Shown here piece after piece: positions 1 through 8,961 of a stretch of 64,000 nucleotides of DNA; the first letter of the stretch is position 1; every line of letters starts with the position of its first letter. Below the pieces are notes generated by a model. That model did no database searches and was not told the origin of the DNA. It was given only the letters and a program-made list of their open reading frames with translations. Made by a program: the position numbers and the translations under genes. The DNA is from Rhodospirillales bacterium (GTDB lineage: Bacteria; Pseudomonadota; Alphaproteobacteria; ATCC43930; CGMCC-115725): the NCBI GenBank assembly GCA_027315365.1, contig DAHUYF010000131.1, positions 1 through 64,000 of the forward strand. The letters run 5' to 3'.

Positions 1-62
1 CGCACGACGCGGCAGTTCTTGTCGCGGGTCTTGGCCGATTTCAGGCTGTTGCGAATCTTCAT
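1..62 (-). CDS. rpmJ: 50S ribosomal protein L36, partial (5' end only)
   Basis: The ATG lies at 62-60 on the minus strand and the first 20 codons read MKIRNSLKSAKTRDKNCRVV. This matches the N-terminus of the alternative (YkgO-like) L36 common in Alphaproteobacteria, a small component of the large ribosomal subunit. The rest of the gene lies beyond the window edge. The two cysteines of a zinc-ribbon L36 are not in their usual pattern in this stretch, as expected of the C-minus form. Nothing else is recognisable between this gene and the next at 197. Confidence 0.85.
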   Translation of the reverse strand, partial: MKIRNSLKSAKTRDKNCRVV

Positions 63-196
63 GGTCAGGGCCTTGCAAGCGCGCGGGTCAGGAAGGGCGG
101 CCGATTAATCCGCGGGCAGCGCGGAGTCAAGCCGGCCACCCCCGCATTGACCGCGCGCCGCCGCCACGCGATGACCCGTCCGCAAAGGAGAGCCAC

Positions 197-604
197 ATGC
201 AGGGTGACGGTTCCGGCGGCAGTTGGACGGCGTTCCTGGCGATGGTGTTCGTCGTGGTCGGGCTGGCCGGGATGTTCGGCACCTACGCCGCGCCGGCCCC
301 CCTGGTGCGCGCCGTGGAGCGGGAGGGGGCACTGGACGAAGCCCTCGCCGCCGCCCACCGCCCCGACGCCCAGGCCGCGATCGAGGCGCTGCGGCCGAAA
401 CTGGCCGAAAGCGCGGACGCACTGCTGCCGGTCGGCGGCGACATGGACGCCCGCATCGCCGCCGAGCGCCGTGCCATGCGCACCCGCCTGCTGGCGGAGG
501 CCGGCGCCGCCACGACCCGCGTGCGCTGGATCATCGGCGTGGTCACGCTGATGGGCTTCGCCATGGCAACGGCGATCCTGCACGCCGCCCGGGTGCGGCG
601 CTAA
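197..604 (+). CDS. small two-helix membrane protein of unknown function
   Basis: The product is 135 aa. The ATG at 197 follows a good Shine-Dalgarno sequence (AAAGGAGAG). Hydrophobic segments at about residues 10-32 and 108-130 flank an Ala/Glu/Arg-rich helical middle of about 75 residues, so the likely topology is two membrane spans with a soluble helical loop. I do not recognise a family. Its stop overlaps the 3' end of folD by 4 bp on the opposite strand (convergent). Codon use resembles the neighbours. A shadow frame is unlikely because of the RBS and the clean hydrophobic pattern. Confidence 0.7.
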   Translation: MQGDGSGGSWTAFLAMVFVVVGLAGMFGTYAAPAPLVRAVEREGALDEALAAAHRPDAQAAIEALRPKLAESADALLPVGGDMDARIAAERRAMRTRLLAEAGAATTRVRWIIGVVTLMGFAMATAILHAARVRR

Positions 605-1458
605 CGCCGCCGCGCCTCGGCCGCGCGCAGCGTGTTCTCCAGCAGGCAGGCAATCGTCATCGGTCCGACGCCGCCCGGCACCGGCGTGATCGCGCCGGCC
701 ACCGCCAGCGCCTCGGCATAGGCCACGTCGCCGACCAGCCGGCCGTCCGGTAGCCGGTTGATGCCGACATCGATCACGGTCGCGCCGGGCGCGATCCAGG
801 CGCCGCGCACCATCTCCGGCCGGCCGACCGCCGCCACCAGCACCTCGGCGCGGCGGCACTCGGCCGGCAGATCGCGGGTGCGGGAATGCGCGATGGTCAC
901 GGTCGCGTCCGCAGCGGTCAGCAGCGCCGCCATCGGCTTGCCGACGATGTTCGAGCGGCCGAGCACCACCGCCTCGGCGCCGGCGATGCCGCCCAGGGTC
1001 TCGCGCAGCAGCATCAGGCAGCCATAAGGCGTGCACGGCACCAGTGCGGTGCCGCCGCTCCACAGCCGCCCGACATTCTGCGGATGGAAGCCGTCGACGT
1101 CCTTGGCCGGATCGATCGCCTCGATGACGCGCTGCGGCTCGATCTGCGGCGGCAGCGGCAGTTGCACCAGGATGCCGTCGATGGCGGGGTCGGCGTTGAG
1201 CGATGCCACGAGGCGCAGCAGCTCCGCCTCGCCGGTGGCCGCGGGCAGGCGATGCTCGACGCTGGCGAGGCCAGCCTCGCGCGTCGCCTTGGCCTTGCTG
1301 CGGACATAGACGTCGCTGGCGGGGTCGTCGCCCACCAGCACCGCCGCGAGCCCAGGCACGATGCCGTGCCGCACCTTGATCTCCGTGGCGGCGGCAGCAA
1401 TGCGCGCGCGCAGCGCCGCGGCCGCGGCCTTGCCGTCGATCAGTCGCGTCTCAACCAT
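601..1458 (-). CDS. folD: bifunctional methylenetetrahydrofolate dehydrogenase / cyclohydrolase
   Basis: This cytoplasmic enzyme interconverts 5,10-methylene-, methenyl- and 10-formyl-THF with NADP. The 285-aa length is normal. Visible signatures are YVRSK at 51-55 (catalytic Tyr and Lys), [10 protein letters not shown] near 100, the dinucleotide-binding [12 protein letters not shown] region, and [11 protein letters not shown] near the C-terminus. It is the last gene of yggT-yggU-folD, with its start inside the 3' end of yggU (19-bp overlap), which suggests translational coupling. The assignment is secure. Confidence 0.97.
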   Translation of the reverse strand: MVETRLIDGKAAAAALRARIAAAATEIKVRHGIVPGLAAVLVGDDPASDVYVRSKAKATREAGLASVEHRLPAATGEAELLRLVASLNADPAIDGILVQLPLPPQIEPQRVIEAIDPAKDVDGFHPQNVGRLWSGGTALVPCTPYGCLMLLRETLGGIAGAEAVVLGRSNIVGKPMAALLTAADATVTIAHSRTRDLPAECRRAEVLVAAVGRPEMVRGAWIAPGATVIDVGINRLPDGRLVGDVAYAEALAVAGAITPVPGGVGPMTIACLLENTLRAAEARRR

Positions 1459-1781
1459 GCGCCGAGCCTTTCCTCGAGCTGCGCGGCAAGCGCCGCAGGA
1501 TCGCCGGCGATATGCACCAGCTTGCGCCGGTCGGCGGCGCCGAGCACGAGGCTGAGCGCGCCGCGCCTGACGCCGAGCGCCTTCGCCAGCAGCGCCAACA
1601 GCGCGTCATTGGCCTTGCCCGCCTCGGGCGGTGCCGTCACCGCGACCTTGAGCGCGCGCCCGCCGGCACCGTCCTCGATCACGCCCAGGATGCGCGCCGC
1701 CGCCGCCTTGGGCGTCAGTCGCACCGCCAGCCGCACGCCGCCGGACGCGGCGGCGAAGGGCCGCGCCGGCGCCGCGCTCAC
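1440..1781 (-). CDS. yggU: DUF167 / YggU family protein
   Basis: This is a small (113 aa) cytoplasmic protein of the DUF167/YggU family, whose biochemical role is unknown. The core has the family pattern [12 protein letters not shown], then [10 protein letters not shown], then a C-terminal helix. I chose GTG at 1781-1779 because it overlaps the yggT stop in the classic GTGA arrangement. A longer frame begins at 1832 inside yggT but adds residues not typical of the family. It sits between yggT and folD, an order often seen in Alphaproteobacteria. Confidence 0.88.
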   Translation of the reverse strand: MSAAPARPFAAASGGVRLAVRLTPKAAAARILGVIEDGAGGRALKVAVTAPPEAGKANDALLALLAKALGVRRGALSLVLGAADRRKLVHIAGDPAALAAQLEERLGAWLRRD

Positions 1782-2083
1782 AGCTGTGCGATGTAGAACT
1801 CCAGCTGTATCAGCTCGCGCTCGATGAACCACAGGATCAGCAGCAGGATGATCGGCGAGATGTCGAGGCCGCCGAGATTGGGCAGGAACTGGCGGATCGG
1901 CCGCAGCGCCGGCTCGGTGGCGCGATAGAGGAAATCGCCGATCATCGCGACCGGGCGGCTATGGGTGTTGATGACGTTGAAGGCAATGAGCCAGCTCATC
2001 ACCGCCGAGATGATGATGATCCACCAGTAGATGTGAAGCACCACGACGACGACGTCGATGACCGGAACCAGGAAACCGCCCAT
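1778..2083 (-). CDS. yggT: YggT family integral membrane protein
   Basis: The product is 101 aa with hydrophobic segments at about residues 5-30 and 72-92. Between them is the family block [16 protein letters not shown] followed by [12 protein letters not shown]. YggT proteins are small inner-membrane proteins, sometimes linked to osmotic shock tolerance or division-site organisation, but the function here is not established. It heads the yggT-yggU-folD operon and couples to yggU by a 4-bp GTGA overlap. Confidence 0.92.
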   Translation of the reverse strand: MGGFLVPVIDVVVVVLHIYWWIIIISAVMSWLIAFNVINTHSRPVAMIGDFLYRATEPALRPIRQFLPNLGGLDISPIILLLILWFIERELIQLEFYIAQL

Positions 2084-2207
2084 GAGCCCGCCCTAATCCC
2101 CTCGCGAAGCGGCGGTAAGCTAGCGGCGGCCGGGGAGCGGCACAAGGCCGATGCGGAGCCCTCCGTTATCCCGCCCGCGCTGGCGGCGCGATCACGCCGT
2201 CCAAGCC

Positions 2208-2237
2208 TTGACAGCGCCGGGGGGCGGCCCACATAGT
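2208..2237 (+). promoter_or_regulatory. sigma-70-type promoter for tRNA-Ala
   Basis: A consensus TTGACA at 2208-2213 is followed 18 bp later by CATAGT at 2232-2237, which matches TATAAT at four of six positions. The predicted start, about 7 bp downstream, falls just before the tRNA 5' end at 2251. A perfect -35 in a 70% G+C context, correctly placed, supports this site. Confidence 0.7.
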
Positions 2238-2250
2238 CGCCGCCCGTCGC

Positions 2251-2326
2251 GGGGCAGTAGCTCAGTTGGGAGAGCGCGACGTTCGCAATGTCGAGGTCAG
2301 GGGTTCGATCCCCCTCTGCTCCACCA
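2251..2326 (+). tRNA. tRNA-Ala (anticodon CGC)
   Basis: A 76-nt cloverleaf can be folded by eye. The acceptor is GGGGCAG/CUGCUCC and contains the G3-U70 wobble pair that is the alanine identity element. The D stem is GCUC/GAGC, the anticodon stem CGACG/UGUCG, the loop UUCGCAA (anticodon CGC, reading GCG) and the T arm AGGGG-UUCGAUC-CCCCU. The CCA end is encoded. It is transcribed alone toward the convergent cinA. Confidence 0.95.
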
Positions 2327-2334
2327 GTTTCTCC

Positions 2335-2364
2335 AAGGGCTCAGCCGGTGTCGGCTGGGCCCTT
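2335..2364 (+). terminator. hairpin downstream of tRNA-Ala, probable terminator
   Basis: AAGGGCTCAGCCG at 2335-2347 pairs with CGGCTGGGCCCTT at 2352-2364 (13 bp with one G-U pair, 4-nt loop), beginning 9 nt after the tRNA CCA. No strong T-run follows on the plus strand, so it may act as a weak terminator or as a 3'-end processing barrier. Confidence 0.6.
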
Positions 2365-2451
2365 GTCGTCTGCGCTCCAATAATCCAATAAATAGATCGC
2401 CTGATCTCGTATATACCCTCATGAGTATTATTGCGACGTCCCCGGCGTTGC

Positions 2452-3723
2452 TCAGACTCTCTCGAAATCCGTGCGCTCGTCGAGCGGCAGGCCCTGGAGG
2501 CGGCGGCGGAGCGTATCGAGCGCCATTTCCACCGCGCCCAGGCGCAGCCAGTCGCGCCCGCCCAGCAGCCGCGCCCGCCGGCTCGCGGTGGCATCCGCGG
2601 TGGCGATGCCGAGGGCGATGGTGCCGCCGAATTCGAGCCGGTCTTCGCCTTCGTCGACATCGACCAGCACGGCAAGGCCGAGCGCCGCGCCCGAAGCGCG
2701 CCGCGCCGCCTGCGCCGCCGCCTCGGCGGCCGTCCCGCCGGCCGCGCCGGCCCACGCGGCGCCGGCTTCGCCCAGTGCCGCGGCGATCTGCGCCAGATCG
2801 CGCGACACCACCGCGCGGCGCAGCACCTGCTCCGATCCCGGCAGGCCGGCAAGCCGCGCCGCGACCAGTCCGCCGGTGAAGGTCTCGACCAGCGCCAGCG
2901 GCCAGCCGCGCTGCTCGAGCGCGGTGAGAACGACACCCTCCAGCGTCTGGTCGTCCTCGGCGATGATGAAGTTGCCAAGCCGCCGGCGTAGCTCCGCCGC
3001 TACCGGGTCGAGCTTGCGCCGCACGTCTTCCCGGCCGGTGCCGCGCACCGCGAGCTTGGTCTCGAGCTGCGGGTAATGGGCGCGGAAGCCGAGCTTGACG
3101 CCGCCGCCCGGCGCCAGCGCCTCGATGCCGGCGAGCAACGCGTCGACATGCGATTCGCCGAGGCCGTAGGAATGGAAGCGCTTCAGATGGATCACCGTCT
3201 GCAGGCCGCTGCGGGCCAGCAGCCGCGGCACCACCTGTTCCTCGACCATGCGGCGCATCTCGCGCGGCACGCCGGGGGTGAAGAAGAAGCGCGCCTTGCC
3301 GATGTCGAGCGCGAAGCCGCAGGCGGTGCCGACGGGGTTGTCGAGCCGCTCGGCGGTTGCCGGCAGCATCGCCTGCTTGCGGTTGTTGGGCGGCATCACC
3401 CGGCTGCGCCGGTGGAAAAACTCCTCCATCCGCGCCAGCCACGCCGCGTCGAGCACGAGATCGACCCCGGCGGCGCGGGCCGCGACCTCCTGCGAGAGGT
3501 CATCGACGGTGGGGCCGAGGCCGCCATTCACCACCACCGCATCGGCGCGCTCGGCCGCCAGGCGGAAGGCGTCGAGCAGTGCCTCGCGATCGTCGCCGAT
3601 GATCGTTCCCCAGCGCACCGCGAGCCCGACATCCTCGAGCTTCTGGCTGATATGGCTGAAATTCGTGTTGACGGTCTTGCCGGTGAGCACCTCGTCGCCG
3701 GTGCAGATGATCTCGATGCGCAT
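2452..3723 (-). CDS. cinA: CinA-family protein with degenerate C-terminal NMN-deamidase domain
   Basis: The product is 423 aa, the normal two-domain CinA length. Residues 1-170 form the MoaB/MogA-like COG1058 domain, with CTGDEVLTG, NTN, NGGLGPTVDD (66-75) and a GVPREM segment, a fold linked in the family to nucleotide pyrophosphatase activity. The C-terminal part (about 262-415) aligns with PncC, which hydrolyses NMN. In place of the usual ESCTGG it has ETFTGG (280-285), the SNEAK segment is absent, and the TGIAGP block reads VDVDEG (354-359). I infer loss of deamidase activity. It stands alone, convergent with the tRNA. Confidence 0.88.
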   Translation of the reverse strand: MRIEIICTGDEVLTGKTVNTNFSHISQKLEDVGLAVRWGTIIGDDREALLDAFRLAAERADAVVVNGGLGPTVDDLSQEVAARAAGVDLVLDAAWLARMEEFFHRRSRVMPPNNRKQAMLPATAERLDNPVGTACGFALDIGKARFFFTPGVPREMRRMVEEQVVPRLLARSGLQTVIHLKRFHSYGLGESHVDALLAGIEALAPGGGVKLGFRAHYPQLETKLAVRGTGREDVRRKLDPVAAELRRRLGNFIIAEDDQTLEGVVLTALEQRGWPLALVETFTGGLVAARLAGLPGSEQVLRRAVVSRDLAQIAAALGEAGAAWAGAAGGTAAEAAAQAARRASGAALGLAVLVDVDEGEDRLEFGGTIALGIATADATASRRARLLGGRDWLRLGAVEMALDTLRRRLQGLPLDERTDFERV

Positions 3724-3754
3724 CAGGGAACCCGCGTGCTTTCGCCCGCGGCCA

Positions 3755-4321
3755 TCATATCCGACGGTGCGACCGAGGACAGTCGGCCGCTGCGGCTTTC
3801 TCGGCGCGCGCCGAGAGCCGGCCGCGCTCTCCCGCCGCCGGCGGTCGCGCCCAATGCGCCGTGTACCAGAGGCTGCCGATCTCGCGCCGGCCGGTGGCGG
3901 GATCCACCAGCACGACGACGAAGGTGGTGATCAACACCTCGGCGTCATTGACCGTGGGATCGATGCTTCTGAACGAGGCGATCTTGGCATAGACCGTCTC
4001 GCCGGCGGCGACGGTCACGACTTTCGCCTGATCGGGCCAGAGCCCCTCGCTCTGCGCTTCGATGCGATAGGCGCCGGGCGGCACGTCGCGCAGCAGCACA
4101 TGGCCGGGGCCGACCGCGCCGATAGTGGCGCCATTGAAGAAGACGGGAACCCAGGACAGGCTCTGATAGGGCTCGAAATCGCGATAGATGAAGATGCGCG
4201 CCGCACCTTGCGGCACCGGCGGCAGGCCGGCGGCGATATCATCGAAGCGCGGCCCCGCGCCGGCGCATCCCGCCAGTCCAAGCGCCAGCAGCAGCCATAC
4301 CCGCCGCGCCGCTGCTGCCAT
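3755..4321 (-). CDS. DUF2846-like lipoprotein
   Basis: The product is 188 aa. The ATG at 4321 follows a strong GGGGGAAG Shine-Dalgarno. Residues 1-19 are a lipoprotein signal ending LGLAGC, so the mature protein is probably lipidated at that Cys. The body has ARIFIYRDFEPY, VFFNGATIGAVGPGHVLLRDVPPGAYRIEAQSEG and VTVAAGETVYAKI, the beta-rich pattern of DUF2846 proteins. Their function is unknown. The gene ends 31 bp before the cinA start, so the two may be co-transcribed. Confidence 0.75.
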   Translation of the reverse strand: MAAAARRVWLLLALGLAGCAGAGPRFDDIAAGLPPVPQGAARIFIYRDFEPYQSLSWVPVFFNGATIGAVGPGHVLLRDVPPGAYRIEAQSEGLWPDQAKVVTVAAGETVYAKIASFRSIDPTVNDAEVLITTFVVVLVDPATGRREIGSLWYTAHWARPPAAGERGRLSARAEKAAAADCPRSHRRI

Positions 4322-4389
4322 GTCTTCCCCCGTCCCGGTGCCCGCGCGCGTCGTACATCGCGGCGCGACGGTGACGGCGTTCGACGTCG

Positions 4390-4824
4390 TCAGGTCGCGC
4401 CGGCGATGAAGCTCCTGAGCGAGGTGGTTTCGTACTCCATCTCGTCCAGCCGCGCCTTGACCACGTCGCCGATGCTGACGATGCCGGCGAGCGTGCCGTC
4501 GCGCAGCACCGGGATGTGGCGGATGCGCCGCTGCGTCATCTCGGCGGCGAGGTCGGCCACGTTGTCGCGCGGCGTGCAGGTGAACACCCGCCGCGTCATC
4601 AGCTGCTCGACCTTGGTCTCGAGCAGTCCGGCGCCGAGCCCCGCCAGACCGTGGACGATGTCGCGCTCGGACAGAATGCCGTCGACCGAATCGCCGTCGC
4701 GGCTCACCACCAGCGCGCCGACTTGCTCGCGCTGAAGTGTAGCTGCGGCTGCGGCGATGCTGGTCTGGGGCGAAACCGTAGCGACCCGGCTTCCCTTGCC
4801 GCGCAGAATGGCTTCGACGTTCAT
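4390..4824 (-). CDS. CBS-domain pair protein
   Basis: The product is 144 aa, almost entirely two CBS motifs. The first spans about residues 8-65 and ends GILSERDIVHGL. The second spans about 70-128 and ends GIVSIGDVVKARL. A YETTSLRSFIAG tail follows, common in stand-alone alphaproteobacterial CBS proteins. Such proteins bind adenine nucleotides and act as energy sensors, but the partner here is unknown. ATG 4824 was chosen for its GGAGGAG Shine-Dalgarno. A 68-bp gap separates it from the downstream lipoprotein gene. Confidence 0.85.
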   Translation of the reverse strand: MNVEAILRGKGSRVATVSPQTSIAAAAATLQREQVGALVVSRDGDSVDGILSERDIVHGLAGLGAGLLETKVEQLMTRRVFTCTPRDNVADLAAEMTQRRIRHIPVLRDGTLAGIVSIGDVVKARLDEMEYETTSLRSFIAGAT

Positions 4825-5064
4825 CGGCGTCTCCTCCGGACAGACCGGGGCGACCCTGAGCGGTGCGGCGACGGGGCCGCCCTTTCTTAGCGAAGCCGGC
4901 GCCGGCCGAGCAGGGCCGGGCTCCGGCGCACCGGCAGATAGCGTACGACGAAACCCGGCGGCGTCCAATGGCGACCAAAAAATGACGCAGCATCAGGCGC
5001 TTGGCCGCTCCGCTCCGGGGCCGGGCATTAACCTTTGGCGCGGCTTTCGCGCTAGACTGGGCCG

Positions 5065-7206
5065 ATGACCGACAATCCCTTCTTCGAGCCCTGGACGATG
5101 CCGTTCGGATTGCCGCCCTTCGATCGCATCCGGGCGGAGCATTTCCCGCCGGCCTTCGAGCGCGGCATGGCGGAGCATGCCGCCGAGATCGCCGCCATAG
5201 CGCAGAACCCGGAGCCGCCGAGCTTCGCCAACACCGTCGAGGCGCTGGAGCGCAGCGGCCGGCTGCTCACCCGAGTGGGCAGGGTCTTCTCCAACCTCAG
5301 CGCCAGCAACACCAGCGCGGCGCTGGAGGCGGTGGCGCGCGATTACGCGCCGAGGCTCGCCCGGCATCGCCTCGCCATCGCGCTCGATCCCGGGCTCTTC
5401 GCCCGCATCGCCGATCTCCATGCGCGGCGCGATGCGCTCGGCCTGGCGCCCGATCAGCGCCGGCTGCTCGAGCGCCACCAGCTCAATTTCGTGCGCGCCG
5501 GCGCGCGGCTGGCGCCGGCGGCGAAGGCGTGGCTGGCGGCGATCGCGCAACGGCTCGCGACGCTGCACACGCAGTTCGGGCAGAACGTGCTGCATGACGA
5601 GAAAGCCTGGCACCTGGCGCTGGGCGAGGGCGATCTCGCGGGCTTGCCGGATTTCGCTCGCGCCGCCGCCGCCGAGGCGGCGCGCGAGCGCGGCATCGCC
5701 GGCGGCCATGTGGTCACGCTCGCCCGCTCTTCGGTCGAGCCGTTCCTCACCTTCTCGGCGCGACGCGACCTTCGCCGCGCGGTGTTCGACGCCTGGACGC
5801 GGCGCGGCGCGCACGACAATCTGCCGCTGATTCCCGAGATCGCGGCGCTGCGCGCCGAGCAGGCCCGGCTTCTCGGATATGACGACTACGCCGCCTACGC
5901 GCTCGACGACGCCATGGCGAAGGACGCCGCCGCGGTCGAGCGCCTGCTGCTGGCGGTATGGGAGCCGGCCAAGCGCAAGGCCGCCGCCGAGGCGGCCGAG
6001 CTACAGGTGCTGGCGCAGGCCGATGGTCTCAACGGGCCGATCGAGGCCTGGGACTGGCGCTACTATGCGGAGAAGCTGCGGCAGGCGCGCTACGCGCTCG
6101 ACGAGGCGGAACTGAAGCCCTATTTCGCCCTCGACGACCTCGTGCGCGCGGCCTTCGACACCGCGGGGCGGCTCTTCGGCCTCCGTTTCAGCGAGCACCG
6201 CGGCCTGCCGCTCTATCATCCCGACGTGCGCGCCTACGCGGTGAGCGACCGCGAGGGCCGCCCGGTCGGTCTCTTCCTGCACGACAATTTCGCGCGTCCC
6301 GACAAGCGTTCCGGCGCCTGGATGAGCAGCTATCGCGACCAGGAATCCTTCGACGGCGAGGTCGCGCCGATCATCGTCAACAACAACAATTTCGCCAAGG
6401 GCGCGCCGACCCTGCTCAGCTTCGACGAGGCCGAGACGCTGTTCCACGAATTCGGCCATGGCCTGCACGGGCTGCTCAGCCGCGTGCGCTATCCCTCGCA
6501 ATCCGGCACTGCGGTGCGACGCGATTTCGTCGAGTTCCCGTCGCAGATCTTCGAGCATTGGATGTCGGCGCCCGAGACGCTCCGGCGCTACGCTCGGCAT
6601 CACGCGACCGGCGAGAAACTGCCGGAGGAGCTGCTGCGCCGCCTGCTCGCCGCGCGCAACGTCAGCCAGGGATTCGCCACGGTCGAATACACCGCCGCGG
6701 CGCTGTACGATCTCGCGATCCACCGCCGCGCGACGACCGAGCCGCTCGACCCCGTGGATTTCGAGCGCGAGGTGCTGGCGCGCATCGGCATGCCGGCGGC
6801 GATTCCGCTGCGCCACCGCCCGGCGCATTTCCAGCATCTCTTCGCGGGCGGCGGCTATGCCGCGGGCTACTACGCCTATCTCTGGGCGGAGGTGCTCGAT
6901 GCCGACGGCTTTGCCGCCTTCGGCGAGACCGGCGACATCTTCGACCCCGCTCTCGCGGCGCGGCTCCAGCGTATCTACGCCGCCGGCGACACCGAGGACC
7001 CGATGGCGCTCTACACCGCCTTCCGCGGCCGGCCGCCGCTCATCGAGGCGCTGCTGCGCCAGCGCGGGCTGATCGACGCGCCCGTCCAGGGTGGCGCGGC
7101 CGCGATCGCAGCCCTACATTCCTTTCGGGCCGCACACCGCGAGGACACGCCATGCTCGTCGAGCAGATCTGGACCGCCAACAACTATCGTAATTTCAACT
7201 ATCTGA
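5065..7206 (+). CDS. M3-family oligopeptidase (Dcp/OpdA-like)
   Basis: This is a cytoplasmic zinc metallopeptidase that degrades short peptides. It is 713 aa, against about 680 for relatives, and the extra length is the tail overlapping the next gene. The zinc motif is H461-E462-F-G-H465 in LFHEFGHGLHGLL, preceded by GAWMSSYRDQESF and NNNNFAKG and followed by DFVEFPSQIFEHW, all M3 landmarks. The C-terminal GGGYAAGYYAYLWAEVLDAD block is present. Its last 55 bp overlap the start of the MBL-fold gene at 7152 in another frame. Dcp and OpdA cannot be told apart here. Confidence 0.93.
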   Translation: MTDNPFFEPWTMPFGLPPFDRIRAEHFPPAFERGMAEHAAEIAAIAQNPEPPSFANTVEALERSGRLLTRVGRVFSNLSASNTSAALEAVARDYAPRLARHRLAIALDPGLFARIADLHARRDALGLAPDQRRLLERHQLNFVRAGARLAPAAKAWLAAIAQRLATLHTQFGQNVLHDEKAWHLALGEGDLAGLPDFARAAAAEAARERGIAGGHVVTLARSSVEPFLTFSARRDLRRAVFDAWTRRGAHDNLPLIPEIAALRAEQARLLGYDDYAAYALDDAMAKDAAAVERLLLAVWEPAKRKAAAEAAELQVLAQADGLNGPIEAWDWRYYAEKLRQARYALDEAELKPYFALDDLVRAAFDTAGRLFGLRFSEHRGLPLYHPDVRAYAVSDREGRPVGLFLHDNFARPDKRSGAWMSSYRDQESFDGEVAPIIVNNNNFAKGAPTLLSFDEAETLFHEFGHGLHGLLSRVRYPSQSGTAVRRDFVEFPSQIFEHWMSAPETLRRYARHHATGEKLPEELLRRLLAARNVSQGFATVEYTAAALYDLAIHRRATTEPLDPVDFEREVLARIGMPAAIPLRHRPAHFQHLFAGGGYAAGYYAYLWAEVLDADGFAAFGETGDIFDPALAARLQRIYAAGDTEDPMALYTAFRGRPPLIEALLRQRGLIDAPVQGGAAAIAALHSFRAAHREDTPCSSSRSGPPTTIVISTI

Positions 7207-7943
7207 TCGCCTGCCCTGAAACCGGCGAGGCGCTGGCGGTCGATCCCCTCGACCATGGGAAATGCCTGGCCTCCGCCAAGGCGAAGGGCTGGACCATCAC
7301 CCAGATCCTCAACACCCACGAGCACCATGACCACACCGGCGGCAATGCGGCGATGATCGCCGCGACCGGCGCCAAGCTGCTGGCGCATGCCAATGCCAAG
7401 GACAGGATCGCCGGCATCGATCGCGGGCTCGAGGCGGGGGACGTGATCCGGGTCGGCAAGACGGTCGAGCTGGAAAGCCTGGACACGCCGGGTCACACCA
7501 TGAGCCATGTCTGCCTGATGGCGCGGGGCGACACGCCGGCGCTGTTCTGCGGCGATACGCTGTTCAATGCCGGCGCCGGCAACTGCCACAATGGCGGCCA
7601 TCCGAGCGAGCTCTACAACACCTTCTCCCGCCAGCTCGCCAAGCTGCCGGAGACGACGCTGATCTATCCCGGCCACGATTACATCGCGCGCAATCTTGCC
7701 TTCACCCTCGACCGCGAGCCCGACAATGCCAAGGCCAAGGCGCTGCTGCCGGGGGTGGAGAAGCAGGATCCGGCGCGGGCGCTGGTCACCACGCTCGCCC
7801 TGGAGCGGGAGATCAACGCCTTCTTCCGGCTCGCCAGCCCGTCGGTGATCAAGCGGCTGCGCGAAGCCTTTCCCGATCTGCCCGAGGCGCTCGACGAGAA
7901 GACGGTATTCCTGAAGCTGCGCGAGCTGCGCAACAAGTGGTGA
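7152..7943 (+). CDS. MBL-fold hydrolase, hydroxyacylglutathione hydrolase (glyoxalase II)-like
   Basis: The product is 263 aa. The metallo-beta-lactamase signature T55-H-E-H-H-D-H61 and the downstream ligands in DTPGHT, FCGDTLF and YPGHDY are those of glyoxalase II, which hydrolyses S-lactoylglutathione to lactate and glutathione. The C-terminal part (about 180-263) is the helical extension of that family. Its ATG lies inside the 3' end of the M3 peptidase gene and is preceded by GAGG. Other acyl-glutathione thioesters are possible substrates. Confidence 0.88.
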   Translation: MLVEQIWTANNYRNFNYLIACPETGEALAVDPLDHGKCLASAKAKGWTITQILNTHEHHDHTGGNAAMIAATGAKLLAHANAKDRIAGIDRGLEAGDVIRVGKTVELESLDTPGHTMSHVCLMARGDTPALFCGDTLFNAGAGNCHNGGHPSELYNTFSRQLAKLPETTLIYPGHDYIARNLAFTLDREPDNAKAKALLPGVEKQDPARALVTTLALEREINAFFRLASPSVIKRLREAFPDLPEALDEKTVFLKLRELRNKW

Positions 7944-7950
7944 CGGCCGG

Positions 7951-8961
7951 GTGATCCCTCTCTCCGTCCTCGATCTCTCGCCGATCATCGCCGGCGGCGA
8001 TGCGAGCCAGGCGTTGCGCAACACGCTCGATCTCGCCCGCCATGCCGAGCGCTGGGGCTATCGGCGCTATTGGCTCGCCGAGCATCACAACATGCCCGGC
8101 ATCGCCAGCGCCGCCACCGCGGTGGTGATCGGGCATGTCGCCGGCGGCACCTCGACCATCCGTGTCGGCGCCGGCGGCATCATGCTGCCCAACCATGCGC
8201 CGCTGGTGATCGCCGAGCAGTTCGGCACGCTGGCGGCGCTTTATCCCGGCCGCATCGATCTCGGCCTCGGCCGCGCGCCCGGCACCGATCAGCTTGCCGC
8301 CCGCGCGCTGCGGCGCACTCTCGCCGGCGACGAGGATGATTTTCCGCAAAGCGTCGTCGAGCTGATAGGCTATTTCGCGCCGGTCGAGCCGGGGCAGCGT
8401 CTGCGCGCGGTGCCCGGCGCCGGCCTCGACGTGCCGGTCTGGATCCTGGGCTCGAGCCTCTACGGCGCCCAGCTCGCCGCGGCGCTTGGCCTGCCCTTCG
8501 CCTTCGCCTCGCATTTCGCGCCCGGCCAGATGATGACCGCGCTCGAGCTCTACCGCAGCCGCTTCCGCCCGTCCGAGCAGGGCGGCCGGCCGCATGTCAT
8601 GCTCGGCCTCAACGTCTTCGCCGCCGAGAGCGATGCCGCGGCGCGGCGCCTCTTCACCTCGCTCCAGCAGGCCTTCGTCAATCTGCGCCGCGGCCAGCCC
8701 GGGCCGCTGCCGCCGCCGGTCGACGACATCGAGGCGCTGCTCTCGCCGCTGGAGCGCTCGATGCTGGCGCAGTCGCTGTCCTGCGCGGTGGTGGGCTCGC
8801 CCGAGACGGTGCGGCAGGGGCTCGCGGCCTTCGTCGCGCGCACCGGCGCCGACGAGATCATGGTCACGGCGCAGATCTTTGACCACGCCGCGCGGCTGCG
8901 CTCGTTCGAGATCACGGCGGCGGCGCAGGACGAGCCTTTGGCCGGGGCGGGGCGGCGATGA
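7951..8961 (+). CDS. LLM-class flavin-dependent oxidoreductase
   Basis: The product is 336 aa with a GTG start 7 bp after the previous stop. It is a bacterial-luciferase-like TIM barrel of the MsnO8/YhbW type: [12 protein letters not shown] at the start, [17 protein letters not shown] (the AEHH segment), [39 protein letters not shown], and a C-terminal [15 protein letters not shown]. Such enzymes use FMNH2 and O2, and the substrate here is unknown. It couples to the next gene through an ATGA overlap. Confidence 0.92.
   Translation: MIPLSVLDLSPIIAGGDASQALRNTLDLARHAERWGYRRYWLAEHHNMPGIASAATAVVIGHVAGGTSTIRVGAGGIMLPNHAPLVIAEQFGTLAALYPGRIDLGLGRAPGTDQLAARALRRTLAGDEDDFPQSVVELIGYFAPVEPGQRLRAVPGAGLDVPVWILGSSLYGAQLAAALGLPFAFASHFAPGQMMTALELYRSRFRPSEQGGRPHVMLGLNVFAAESDAAARRLFTSLQQAFVNLRRGQPGPLPPPVDDIEALLSPLERSMLAQSLSCAVVGSPETVRQGLAAFVARTGADEIMVTAQIFDHAARLRSFEITAAAQDEPLAGAGRR

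Noticed and set aside
1782-1832. N-terminal extension of yggU from 1832
   Set aside because: It lies entirely within yggT and adds untypical residues. GTG 1781 overlaps the yggT stop exactly.
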